NCBI GenBank assembly: GCA_024449915.1
Contig: JAMZAV010000068.1
Location: 372,001-436,000 of the forward strand
Source: Sweltsa coloradensis
Lineage: Eukaryota > Arthropoda > Insecta > Plecoptera > Chloroperlidae
Reading direction: 5' to 3'
DNA: 64,000 bases
A model generated the notes under the pieces. It made no database searches and was not told where the DNA came from. It saw only the letters and a list, made by a program, of their open reading frames with translations. Positions 22,641 through 35,394 of this stretch are shown here, piece by piece (within the stretch, counting starts at the first letter, position 1; every line of letters starts with the position of its first letter). Made by a program: the position numbers and the translations under genes.

Positions 22641-25600
22641 TTGTCAACATAATTTCGTTCTCCCATGCTGTTTTCTTATTCAAGTCAATTCAGATTATTC
22701 AACACCAAAAATATTAATCTACATTTTATATTCGTTTTCCATTCCCTATTAGCCTACAGTCTTCGTTACTTTTTAGAAGCATTGTATATAGAAGTAGATA
22801 AGAGTTCAATTGAAACGTAGCTTTATTAAATATTCAAGTTGTTAACTGATGTCTAATTTGGTGTCCACGTTTGAATATTGATTATCGAGTCTAATAAACA
22901 ATTAGCAGATCAACATCCGCATTTAGATTGACCAGGAGTCTTTATATAGGTTTCACGTTAATAAGTTGTTACTAATAGTTCAGTCATTACATCCTACACT
23001 TAGTACTATAATATTGCCCGTGACTTACAATAATTTCTCTTCATGAAGTCAGTGTTTGGAAAATCCATATAGGCACAATAGAAATTAAATATGCAATTTA
23101 ACATTCATTTGGTTTGGTTCACTGTTACTTCCAATGTGTTTGTATGCACATGGATACATAAACGACATTTTATTACATTTCAATAATAATACAGCCATCC
23201 ATGTACAAATGTGAGTAAATAATTGTAACGCCGAAGCAATATTTATAGTGTTTGTTTTCACGTGTCACCCGTGAGCGTAGCTAGATCGCGTGATTATTTG
23301 GGGCTTTGGACGTGACCACTCTCGCCCCCCCCCCCCCCTGCCCTGAAGTCACACCCCATCCCCGCACTCCCTCCAGCACGTTCTCCAGGGATTGTTGCGA
23401 CTAGCAGTGTTAAAAAACCTGAGAGTTTCCGTGGCTGATTTATTGTGGTCCACGTTTAGGCAGATCATGGGTACTTAAAATCTCATATATTCTTGTACAA
23501 ATAAAGTGTGTTAATTGTGAAATATCTCCATGTAAATCTTGCATTTTAATAAACTTTAAATCTGTTGTGGAAACAAATGTAATGTTTTCATCTTCGTTTG
23601 AGTGGAAATAAGATACAGAGGTAATGTATATTCCTAACATAAACTGGGTTTTAACTCATTTACTACTCCTTATTTACTAGCCATGAATTCAGGACGTTAT
23701 CTTGAATAGTAATGGGTTGTATTTATTTTTCACATTAATTAGAACAGTGGCTTTTAAAAACAATCCAGCTAAGTTAAGTGTTATCTAATGTTGTCATTAT
23801 CTCCTTTAGATTATTAACCACTGTGGGTAGTATTATTTTACTTGTTACACTAAGCTTGAAACAGAAAAAAAATAGTCTCAAGACATTTTTTCGTTTGCGC
23901 TATATTTAAACTTGCTACATTTGTACACTATATCTCCTGGGAATGTATTCCTCTATTTTCTTTGTAGTTGTACCACGCCAATGAAGATTTCTTTATTATT
24001 GGTAATTTTACTTTATATGATAATATAATATTGTGCATTAATAAAAAAAAAATACAAGTTATGAAAATGAATCCGAAAAAATCTAATTTGATCACCTTTA
24101 TAAATGTCAATCGGTAATTGAATTGATGTGTTTTTCTAATGCCCTGCTGGTTTGTCGACTTTAGGCACAGCTGCTCATTCAAAACGTTGACACATACATA
24201 AACTTGTATTACCTTGATTTGAGTCAATTGGCAATTGCCGTGCTATTGAATGAGAAACGGTTTAGTACAGAAGCGTGGATTATTCGCTCTCCCGTGTTTC
24301 TCACTTTGATAGGCGAATAATAGTCGTGGGTGGAGTTTCTATAGTTGGAGACACGACACACTATTCATTATCTCACTTTGTATTACATCCTTCGTTTTCT
24401 GGTTGTTTGTTTTTGACAGTAGAATAATGTGTCTCATTCACTATTTGCAGGAGAACGTTTATCAACGGTAATTGGGGTTCTACCAATACAATCAATCTAC
24501 AACATCATTTGAAATTACCACTGTAACCAAACAAATTGCTTTCTTCCACCGAATACAATGGAATTAAGAGACACACATGTGTTGTACCTAGTCTTGTTGC
24601 CACTATACCATGTTCATTGACATTGTGTTCTTTCATATGGAACACCAAACATATTGAATGTTATTTATGAAGTTCTAAACGTTACTTCATACATAATAAA
24701 CGTGCCCAACGTTTCTACCAACGTAAGCGTCAAAATGTGTACCATATTTAATATGATACAAGGAAAGCAAATACGACAGGAAAACACAATGTAATAAAAT
24801 GTATGTTAATTGTATTTCATTCACTTCAATGTATATATTTTCTTAGATGGTTTAGATGACTTTATTTATTTTCAAATGAAGTTCTGCCTTGAACATTTAA
24901 GTTTGTATTTACGAAACTGTACAACAACTTTAATGTAATAAGTGACATTTTAAAAATTCGCACATTAAGACCTTGTATTTAAAATATGTTGTGTACACTC
25001 GTATTATTATAGATGTTTCTCCGTAGATGTTTGTCGAAACCAAAATTATAAAATACACATCGGGCAATGTGCGCTAACATTGCAAACATTACTTGCTCCA
25101 TTAACACAGATTAGATAGATTCATTAAAATGTCCCATTAGTGTTGTCGCTTGATCTTCTGCTTGTTTACATTGTCGTGCAGTGCAAAGTAAGGTGGGGTC
25201 TCGACACCCCTCAGGCCACCGCCCCCCCTCCCCCCACCACGATGCACCCTGATAAAATGTATAAGAAGACAAAATAAATGTTTGCATTTGAAAACTTTGT
25301 AGACTACTTAGTGTGTTATTTTAAAATCTCACATTTGAACAACTATTTCTATTTATTTGTTTTTATTGAACCTTTAATTGTTCATTTTTATCACCCAAGG
25401 GTACTTACTATAAACACTTCGTTATCGGAAAACATTATTTAAATGATTACACACGATTGGAAAAACGACAACCACAGCAATGTGAATTAATAGTATTGAA
25501 AATGTGATGTGGTTGTTATCGTTAATTAGCATGGGTAAAAACATAATAATACAACAGTGAAAAGTCCAGCTAATAATAGCGTGTCAACCTGACAACCTTG

Positions 25601-28600
25601 TTAAGAAAATTGAAAAGCATTTTTTCCAGCCTTGAATCTCATGTCTTGTGTTGTATGAATGGTGAGCACACTAATTATTCTTACACTAACGACACGTTTC
25701 GTGTCGACAACTTTATAATTACACTTTCTTGAGATCAAAGAATGTGTTCGATTTTAATAATAGTTCCTGCCATGTACAAACATTGTCTGTTTGGACAAGC
25801 GTTACCGTTCGTTGCTTGGGGTCATGAATATGCGAGAGAAAATCATATTTAAGAAACAATCTTAATGTAAATCTCATTCGAACATGCTAACTACAGTATT
25901 TTATGAAGATTTATGTAGAAAATCTATCCACGATGGATTCTAATTACTTGCGTAAAGGAAGTTTAGAGTTCGGAGTGTAAACTTCACAAAAGTTCGGCGG
26001 CAGAGTGTAGACTCACAAATGAAGTGGACGATTACTGAGAGAGAAAGAGCGAAAGTAATCATTTACTTCTTTTATAACACGAAAGTAGAAGGATATGAAA
26101 TCTGTCAGTGTTTGTGGGGGATAAGTTTTGATTGAGGTACTCTTCTTCATCAAAATACCTACCAGGTTTTAGCATTATTGATTACATGCAATTTGTTTCC
26201 TAAGGGGATATTGGATGATAATCGTTTTAAAATAAATTCCTGTTTGCCCGGTTGACTGAAATGAGATGTCTGAAAATTTTCACGGATAGGAAAATGAAGC
26301 CCACATGTAAAAAAAGGTTTAAGGTAAACAGTAAAACAAATATTTTAAATATTGTGTTAAATAGTTTTTTACTATTAACAATAAATATTGATAGTCCACT
26401 ACCATAGGGCTGTATGTGTATCCTTGATTTAGAATTTGCATAGTTTCAGATACATATTGTTATGGTGCATGATGGATGATTTGCGAAATGTAAAAAAATG
26501 TGTCCCATACTTTCTGAATTTTTCGTTACACTTATTTAAGTCGTTAGCAATACCCTATTTATAAAATTACGTTTTTTTACCATCAATGTTTGGATACACA
26601 AAAATTGCAACGTTTAAATAATTTAAAATTAATATAAAGTATAAACACACCTAACATGTTCCGTCTGAGCATATTTTAATCAACTTAAGTTCATTTCTTC
26701 CTTTCTACGGAAATAAAAAAGAAATGAAAACGCGGTTATCAAAGTTCTACTTTATAGCCGACCTGAAGCCTTCACAATCTAGCCTGGGTGATCCCGCTGA
26801 AAGCTCGCGGTTTGAAACTAATACACTCTGAAGTATGATTACCGAGAGTGTTCTAGCTGTGCGGTGTAAGAAGGTGTCGGCTGTTTATAAAGGTAAATTT
26901 CATCTGTTCAAGTTTAACCACAACGCAGGTTGAGTTTAAATTCGTGACTTAGTACAGACGCGCGCCACGAAAGTGGAAGTAATTACAAGTCAGAAGAAGT
27001 ATTGGAGTTAGATGCGAGATAAACCAGCGGCAGTAAACTAGGCTCGGCATTGGCTTACGGTCTCGACATAGGCAAACGCTTTTATTATCTTGAAGTAGAA
27101 TGCGAATTAAAAGCGGTGAGGGTGGATCATAGGGTTTCAACACGAAGTTTGATTTCGATTTCAGGCTTCTTGACTCGATTCTTGCCACTGTAATAATACG
27201 TCAATCGAATCACATTTTTCAACAACTGTAATTTAAAAACGAATGGTTCTTTAGCGGAATGTTCGTGGCTTATTTCTCAATATATTTTTTTCTTTATGCA
27301 ATTATTACTTATGAAGTTATAGAAGAAACACCTATTTTAAACACAATCAACATTTTATCAAGTATTTTAAACAAGAAATGCATAATTAATTTTATAATGT
27401 TTTGTTATTTTCGTTATTTTAAAGTCACTTTTATGTTTTTATCAGTAACGGTTTGTTTGAAGACTAGAACTATAACAACGTTGTCAAGAAATTAATTAAC
27501 TCGCTGATATTGTTTGTATACAATAAAAGTAATTGATGTTACTTGAATGTTGGAAAAATTATGTTCTGATAATGGTATGTTTGTCAGGGACTGTGATAAA
27601 AACTAGGACCTCACAAAACTAACGAAGCCACGATTAAGAGATCGGGCCCAAATCAGTGTTACCTACACACATTTGCATGTGTACATGTTTAGATCACTTC
27701 AATTCAATAATATTTTTTAGTATTTTCATAATATACAAAGTACAAATAATAATAATAAAACGTCAATATATCTCTTAGATTCAACGAAATTCTTCAACAA
27801 GTCGTTAAAACTCAGAATATCGAGTGAAAATCGATTCATTTCTAATAAAGTACTACCATTATAAATCACCGTGCCATCTGACAAGAAAATGATTCACGAT
27901 TTGAGAATGAAACTTCTTCACGAAACGATGTGTGAGCTTGGAAACACATGAGCCTCGAGGGAATCAAAGCTGTTAATCGTTAAACAGTTACAACAAACAA
28001 TGCGAGACGTTATTAATGACTTCAGCTACAGCCTGAGAATCGCTTATTAATTAACGTTTCCATTTCGTTTGATCGTTAGAGAATATTCGGAATTATATTC
28101 CGGAGGTATTGTAGACTTGTTTTGTTATTTCAGCTGTTCACACATCATGTTCAAACAGTTATGTAACTTTTAGGTGTGGCCATACAATTACATTCTATTG
28201 TCAAAACCAAGGTGAACTAATGGCAGACTGCTATTCTTGGTATTTGACATGCATAACCAATAATGTTTATTCATAATGAAACTGTTATATTCGAGACAAT
28301 GAAGGCATTGTCGTAGTAGTTGTGTAATTCAGTTTACCTGTTGGGACAGGTTGGCCAGTATTGTCGCGAATGGTGTAGGTGTTCGGGAAGGAAATTTCGA
28401 GTATATATATATTATAAGGATGACGTTGACCATGTTGATTTGTTTAACACAAGAAACATGTAATGACTCTTCACAAAAAGTTTTACGATACGTGCCTTCG
28501 ATTGAAGTGTATATAAACCCGAAAAACATTGATTGATTATAAAATTTTTGAAATATTGAAATGCTTATTCGGACGTAAACTATTTATTTTTTACTCCTGC

Positions 28601-29199
28601 TGTCGCCATAATTGTTATTTTCCTTTCATTATGTTATTCAAATGAATTAATCCAAAGATCTGATTAAGGAACAATTAGCGTAATTAGCGTATTTAGCGTA
28701 AATTAGTTTTATGAAATACTCTTGATTCACTTCTATCCACATGTACCCCCCTCACCCAGGTCAGTACAATTACAATTTGATTTAACTCTAATTGTATAAA
28801 AAGAGGAGTTCTAGGTAAACCTTATCTCTATTATAATACACCTAACTGTTGGAATCTAACACAAAGCGCAACTTATTGTTGCCAAATTTCAATGTTGATA
28901 GGCCAATGGGAACCGATTTCCGCCCTTTCCAAACCGAAACTTACCCAATTACCTTGCGCAGTGTGTAAAGGGTTGGCTTCTATGCTACCGCTAAAGTTTA
29001 TATGTTTTTGTTAATGGGACTAAATGAGAGAAGAGGTGATATTTTTCATCACTACATTTATATTGAAATAACAGTAATTTTCGAATTTAATATAATAACA
29101 AATCGTGTTTGTCTAAATATTGATTTCAAATAACTAGTCCCACTTGGGTAGGCTTTTATTAAAACACATAATCGATATTAAAATTTACTGGCCCTAAAA
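22641..29199. other. AT-rich sequence upstream of the GMC exons
   Basis: This is where the missing N-terminal GMC exon would be expected, but no GxGxxG-like coding was found on the minus strand. A C-rich run is at 23325-23338 and another C-rich patch at 25220-25245. Short open frames such as 26949-27188 (minus) look random. Confidence 0.6.
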
Positions 29200-30130
29200 A
29201 CATTAAAATTACTTAAATAAAATTTTATATTACTCATTTTAAATCTTTTAAAAAAATTGGGAAAAGGGTCGGTTAGTAACACTTCCCTTTTGGTCTTAAA
29301 AGAAATGTTTTTTTGATTGAAACGTCGTATTTCTGGATTCTTTACTATAATCAATTTCCACTACTACTATTATTACAACTATTTTTGTTAAATTAAAACT
29401 TAGAATGCATTTAAATACATTGCAAGTGTGCACGCAAAAACTTCTTCACTTTGAAATTTCGTTAAAAATAGCCTGATATACTGATAACGCACGTTAGATT
29501 ACCTAAATTCCTAAGGCTTTAATAAATGCAACTTACGAAGTATAAAGATACACACAGTGTTTGAACATCATCAAAAGACAGTCGTTCTCAACGCACGATG
29601 CATGAATTTCACAAAATTGATTGGTTCCCTTTACCAAACTCGCCGTGTTAAAGAGTTCATCGAGCTAGATACTTAACATTTCCATGTGAATGGAGGTAGA
29701 ATTAATAATATATATATAGACTTAATGGTAAAAAACCTACCAAACCCCTTGGTTTGTTTTCACTTACTGATGAAAAAACGCTTCCATTTCTTGCTCGGGT
29801 ATACCCCCCTTTCCCGTCCCCCTTCTCAATTTTAAAAATTTCAATCAACAGTTTTATTTTTTTAAACCCTTGTTTAAAACACTAAGGTTTAAATGAATTT
29901 TTTTTCGTTTTCTAAAAATACACAAATCTTTTTTTAACACATCATCGGTTTATCTCATTTTTTAAAACTAAAAAACAAAGTGTTTTTTGGGGGGGAAAAC
30001 GAAAAAAAAGGGTTTTTCCGAAGGACTTATGCGCGTGTTTTTTTAAAAAGGCTGATATAAAACTTTAAAACCCATGCCTAAACCCGGATTATATAAGAGT
30101 TTAGAAACTAGGGAAAATTGGTAGAAATTT
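29200..30130. other. Stretch with inflated homopolymers, probably low-quality sequence
   Basis: Runs of four to nine identical bases dominate from about 29740 (for example GTGTTTTTTGGGGGGGAAAA and GAAAAAAAAGGGTTTTTCC), unlike the normal AT-rich texture before and after. No gene or repeat can be recognised. Inferred to be uncorrected long-read or gap-fill sequence. Confidence 0.5.
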
Positions 30131-30824
30131 TTAGTTGCAAATACAGTTTCATTTAAACCAAAATAAACAAAGACATTTTCGAAACATCATTACTTTAATT
30201 TGGCATAATTTATTTAAAATTTAATCGAACGGAAATCTGTTTTCATACAAAAGTTTTAAAATATTCAGGTAAGCGAAGCATATTACATTTATTTGATCAA
30301 AGTTTTAATATTTAAAATAAAATAAAGCTAAAAACTTCATAAAGCTTTTAAACGCGTCAAACACAAGTCGAGCAAAAAACAACGTTGAATAATAGGTTTT
30401 TGGTTCTTACACACAAAATCGCCCCAGCGGAAATAGCTTTTGTATTTTTTTAGTTGTACCTTGCAATTATGATAAAGGTTTTTCTAAAAAAAAATGAGTT
30501 GTTTATTCTAATAGCACTAAGTAAAAGGGACAACAAGTAAACAAAGTTTCAACAGAGCGCATACAGCACTTGGATTGGCATTAATAAATGCTTCTAGTGA
30601 CGTAAGTAGTCGTCATAAGTCTGAGATATAGTGGAGTTTTTAGTAACATTATTTTATAAGAAGTATGTTTGAAACGAATGCTGTTTTGAGGGATGTTTGT
30701 GTGCGCGAGCAATGTCGTAGATATGTTCATACAACTCTGAAACGCAACTTGATCTAGTAATAATACTCTTATTCTTCATTCGACAGTAGACACATACGAT
30801 TACGAAGCATTGTTTTTTTTGTGT

Positions 30825-30895
30825 GGCTCGTTGGTCTTGTTGTAGCGTATCTGTTCCAATGCAGAAGGTCCAGGTTCGATTACCGCTTAAGTCAG
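30825..30895 (+). mobile_element. Second, decayed tRNA-like SINE head
   Basis: This matches the head at 38955-39025 (CGTTGGTCTTG, TTCCAATGCAGAAGGTCCA, GGTTCGATTACC, AAGTCAGAAG) with several single-base gaps that break the anticodon and T stems. The sequence after it differs from the body at 39029 onward and instead folds back on itself (CTTAAGTCAGAAGTT against AACTTCTGAT...GACTTAAG). The 136-codon minus-strand open frame at 30654-31064 runs through this repeat, which argues against it being a gene. Confidence 0.55.
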
Positions 30896-31488
30896 AAGTT
30901 TTTAACTTCTGATTTGGACTTAAGTCCTCATTTTCTTGTCTTAGGATTGTAAACGTTGACTTTGGAGCCGTCCTAGCAACGAAGCACATAATAAATTTCA
31001 GAGTGTTGTTCTGAATCGCCTTGTTTGATTCTAGCGTTGATTCGCGGGTGTTCGCACTGTCCATACCACTGATTGCTATATTTCCTATTAAAATATCGTT
31101 TCTTTGGTTGGTTATCGCTCATTTCGTCGATTGCGTCAGGGCCGGGCGGGTTGGCTTGGTCGCTTTGTTTAAAGTCCCCCACTGAAAATTAGTTATTAAC
31201 TGAGTGGGGCAGACTCCAAATAAAATTATTTATTATTTTTTTATTTATTTAGATACTATATCTAAAAAAACCTTATGCCTTACCTTAGTAAGACAAAACT
31301 TACAACGCAGCTAATTAGTAGTATTTTTTTCTGTTATACATCGTAATAAGTTGCTAGATTCCGTAGCATCAACAATTAATTGTTATATCTTAATTCAAAT
31401 GCAATTATTATTATTACAATTATTATTTATAATATAAAGATCTCTTAGCCGTCAGCTGTTGCTCGAACGATTCGAGCGCTGGTCCAAA

Positions 31489-31616
31489 GCGTATGACACA
31501 CACGAGGACGCGGGTTCGAAGCGTATGACACACACGAGGACGCGGGTTCGAAGCGTATGACACACACGAGGACGCGGGTTCGAAGCGTATGACACACACG
31601 AGGACGCGGGTTCGAA
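31489..31616 (+). repeat. Four 32-bp tandem repeats containing a pol III box B
   Basis: Four identical units start at 31489, 31521, 31553 and 31585. Each contains GCGTATGACACACACGAGGA and ends in GCGGGTTCGAA. The last unit runs into TTCC, making a box B consensus (GGTTCGAATTCC). Preceding sequence (CGATTCGAGCGCTGGTCC) resembles a tRNA D-arm, so this may be the expanded 3' half of a tRNA-derived element. There are no spacers, so it is not a CRISPR array. Open frames of 60 and 75 codons on the minus strand are products of the repeat. Confidence 0.85.
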
Positions 31617-31734
31617 TTCCTCATAAAAAGGCATTTTTTTTTATTGTGTCCTTCATTCTCAAATTTCACCACTCATCGTCTCAAATAGCAATAAGCAAAA
31701 ATAAATCAAATTCATAATAAATACTGAAATTGTA

Positions 31735-32800
31735 ATTTTTTTTAAGATTTCTTAAAACTTTTAAATGAAACCCTTCCCCAAAATTTTTCCTCGTTTAGTA
31801 ATCCACCTTTTTTTTTAATGTTAAAAATTTTTCCAATTTTTCCTTAAAAGTTTCACCCAATTAAAAAAATTTTGGGATAAAAAATTTTCCCCCCAGGGGT
31901 TTACGATTTTTTTTTTGGTTGATTTTCAATAAAAAACCCAATTTTTATTTTTTCTCATTTTTTTAACCCGAAATAAATTTAAAAAATTTTTTTGATAAAA
32001 AGGGTTATAACCGGGGGGTTTCATTTTTTTAAAATATTGTTTTTAAAATTTTTAAATTTTTTTTTCTTGATATTTTTTCTTTTTTTAACAGAATTCGAAA
32101 AAAAATTTTAATTTAACTTTTTTTAAAAATTTGAAAAAAATTTTTGTTTTAAAAAATGTTTTTTTTCTTTTTTTTTTAAAAACTTTTTCGGAAACCAAAA
32201 GGGAGCCTTGCTCGCTTTGATTTTAAAAAGTTTAAAAATTTTAAATACTTTTGGGGCCACCTTTCCCCGCCTTTCTTTTTTCGGGCCAAAAAGCCTTCCC
32301 CCCCCTTTGGGCGTACCCAAACCGGGCCGCCCCCGGGGGCCCCAGAGGATTGCCCCCGGGGCGGTCCCCCCCCCTCCACGGCCCTTTCCAGCCCGCCCCT
32401 CCGAGGGGCAGGCCCCCCTAATGGGGGGGTGACTTTTTGGGGGCCCGGGGGCCCGGGAGGGACCGCCGGGGTTTTAAAGGTCCCCCCTGGCCCCCCAAAG
32501 GCCCAACCAGAACAGGAATTCCGCCCCCAAATTGAAAAAGGGAAAAATAGGTGGGGGGGAAAAAACCCGGGGGAAACCTAAAAAAAACCCCATTTTAAAA
32601 TTGGGAATTTAAATAAAAAAAGGGTTTTTTTTTCGATAAATTTTTTGGGATTAGGGGAATAGTTTTAAATTGGTTTTTGGTTGTTTAAGGTAAAAAAAAC
32701 ACCCGGGGCCAACCCCACCCAAAAATAAAACAAACAAACAACCCCCGTTTCACTTTAAACGACAAAGGAACTAGGGGAAAAACCCCAGGTTTCTAGGCGG
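31735..32800. other. Strongly homopolymer-inflated stretch, probably faulty gap fill
   Basis: Nearly every base is in a run. T-runs alternate with A-runs up to about 32190, followed by a GC-rich block at 32250-32520 full of C- and G-runs (GGCCCGGGGGCCCGGG). Open frames here, of 65-74 codons on both strands, are low-complexity and should not be read as genes. The GC-rich block could be a badly read exon, but nothing can be decoded. Confidence 0.6.
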
Positions 32801-34654
32801 TATCAAACCCCCAAATCCCCCTTTTCGTCTAATCTCATGTAAAAAAAAAAAATAAAAAGAAAAATAAAATTAATTGATGTTTTGAATTCATATTCTTTGT
32901 CGAGCGATAAATCGACCGTAATTGAGCCGCGGTTGTGAGTTATGTGTTGTTGTGTTTTATATAACGCGTCGTTTGTGTGTTCGCAATTAATAAACACATT
33001 AATAAACGAGATTTTCATTAAAATGCGCGTACTTCTATGCAAATAAAACGTCCGTGGTCAGAGAAAATGTGCCCAACTATCCGTAACGACGGCTTCTAGG
33101 CGTCGCGCAAAGCTTTGTCTCGGGATTTATTTCGTTGCAAACAACCCATAAATAAATTGGCTTCCCACTCCCAGGCCTTTGAATGCCATTAGGTCCACTT
33201 TGTACAAGTGGTTGCAAATTGAATGTCGACATTTTGGTGGAACATGAGGATATTACAAAATGGTGTTAGTAATCACAGCAATAATCTTAGTAATACATTG
33301 TATTTACATATTAAAATACAAGAAACTACTAACATATTATTACTGTCCCGAAATATAAAATTATTCAACGATAAAATCGTAACACGCGTAATTACTCCCA
33401 GAGTCACAGAAACACTAACTCATTTGCGATATCATCTAAATGAATTCAATTTGTATTTAGTCGTTGTAATTAAATTTCTCCATCACGTCTTACATAAGTT
33501 ACATTCCAATACCTTTGCGTTACTCAATTACAATAATAGATTTCAGTGCGTTAAACGGTTCGCTGCTTCAATAGCTCGTATTACTGTGAAGAATCCATCA
33601 GTGTATGCTACCAATAAATGAGTTTCCAAAGCGTTCTCCTTAGAATCGAACTGAACGTAGTTTGATGTGAGTGCGTGCCCAAAGCTGGAGTAGCAGAAAG
33701 TAGCAGAGGTGTGACACACAGGGAGAAATATAACTAAATTAACCTTGAGTAGAAACTATTTTGACCTACGGAATATTCATTATCTATAGACAAAGACAGC
33801 ATTAAAGAAGTGCGTAATGAAATTATATACGCGAAAAATGTTTTTTTTATGTTAGAAAATGTCGGTGGCATCACGGAAATATTAAAAAGTGTGATTATGA
33901 TTAAAGTAAGTATATTCAAAAATTGTGTATAATAACATGGTAATGTGTATAATCAAATGTTAGCAATGTGATCGTAGCGTAATTCTAATATGATGTGTTA
34001 TTTTATTACGTAATTTGGAGTTGAACAGAGTCCCGAACTCTAAAAAGAAAACATGTGTGGATTTTATATTTTTGTTTTTCACGTCTGTATTAATGCAAAT
34101 GTGCTATTTAAGTCGATACGCATTGAGGGAGTCATTTCTACGCACCTTGCTGATAACATCTAGGATGTAATATAATACGCACCTCTATACTATATGTGAC
34201 TCGGATTACGCTTTTATTATAAGTATTGTTGGATTCATGAAAAGCCATGTGTGGAACTGGCAATTAATGGATAATACACTTTTTCTATGATGAGTGCTTT
34301 AACCTAGCTCATACATTCATTATTATACTGCAGCACTGCATTTAAACTATTATAATGATGAAACATTTAGAGTAGGTGAGGTTAAAAATGGTATGAATTA
34401 TTTGGACTGTACCTTGCAATTGTAAATGAAAAAAATACATAGCATTAATTAAACAATATTTCGACGTCTATTCAGTCGTATTCCACAGGTTAATTGACAG
34501 TTTAAACAGACATGCATGGTGCATGCTCGTTCTACCATAATATGTAAAGTTTATCAGCAAACTTTAGTCATATATTTTTGTAATTTACATAAGTAAAAGA
34601 GCGAAAGAAGAGATTAACGAAGAAAAGCACTTTTCCTTACATGATTATAGAAAA
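32801..34654. other. AT-rich sequence without recognised gene
   Basis: The 132-codon plus-strand open frame at 33223-33621 has no motif I recognise and no clear start context. Nothing else stands out. Confidence 0.55.
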
Positions 34655-35394
34655 CTAGGAAAACGCTAAAGTCCCGCCGCGTTGATGGATGAGCTTTTTA
34701 AAGTTTTTAGTTTGCGTGGGATATCTTTACTTTTGCAAGTGCTTTGTTTTGCTACCTACGCATTGTAAGTGATTGTTGTCAAATTTCTTTTGTTACCTGT
34801 CAATTGGTATTATTTACCGTAAAAACTTATATTAAAAGCTTTATTTCTATAGATTCTGACTAACTTTTCCAACTTTTTCTTTCAGAAAGCAATACATCAC
34901 CATTACCTTAATGTCCATGTGAATATAACGTTGTAGCCTCGCCGTTTTGTCAGAATTGACCCAAATGGCACGAAAATATCACAGAAAAAAAAAACTTATA
35001 TTAAAACCTTTATTTCTATTGATTGGCTAACTTTTTAACTTTTCTTTCAGAAAGCAATACATCAATACACTAATGTCCATGTGAAATATGAACGTTGTAG
35101 CCTACCTGTTGTCAGAATCGGCCCAAATGTCTCGAAAATATCGCACTAAAAACGAAAAAAATCGTAAAAGTGCGATATTCATGAGAATATTTCTTCGATT
35201 GACCCAAAACGTGGCACGTCTAAGTTCAGAGATTTCGAAGGTCCCCTCAATTTTCATAAAGTCGCATATCGTTTTGCCGAATCGTGCGAACAAACAGACA
35301 AAAAACAAACAAAAAAAAAAAAAAAAAAACAAACAAAAAACAACCGAGCTAAATTTTTTGGGTCATGAATTGAAGTCTCGCTTCGCTCATCCAA
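34655..35394 (-). mobile_element. Interspersed repeat family R, copy R2
   Basis: This is a full-length copy in reverse orientation. It begins at 34655 with the reverse complement of the TTTTCCTAG end. It ends at 35394 with GCTTCGCTCATCCAA, the reverse complement of the TTGGATGAGCGAAGC end that copy R4 also has. It holds a tandem duplication of about 165 bases (34822-34985 and 34989-35152) and an A/C-rich tract at 35300-35340. The 107-codon open frame at 35088-35411 is a by-product of this repeat. Confidence 0.7.

Noticed and set aside
24440..24475. Plus-strand 17-base segment between ATTTGCAG and GTAATT
   Set aside because: It is too short and isolated to claim as an exon.
30654..31182. Overlapping minus-strand open frames of 136 and 69 codons
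   Set aside because: One runs through a tRNA-like SINE head, and neither shows a recognised domain.
31489..31616. Direct repeats resembling a CRISPR array
   Set aside because: The 32-bp units abut with no spacers, and the DNA is eukaryotic.
32123..32432. Open frames rich in Lys, Gly and Pro on both strands
   Set aside because: They come from homopolymer-inflated sequence that is probably wrong.
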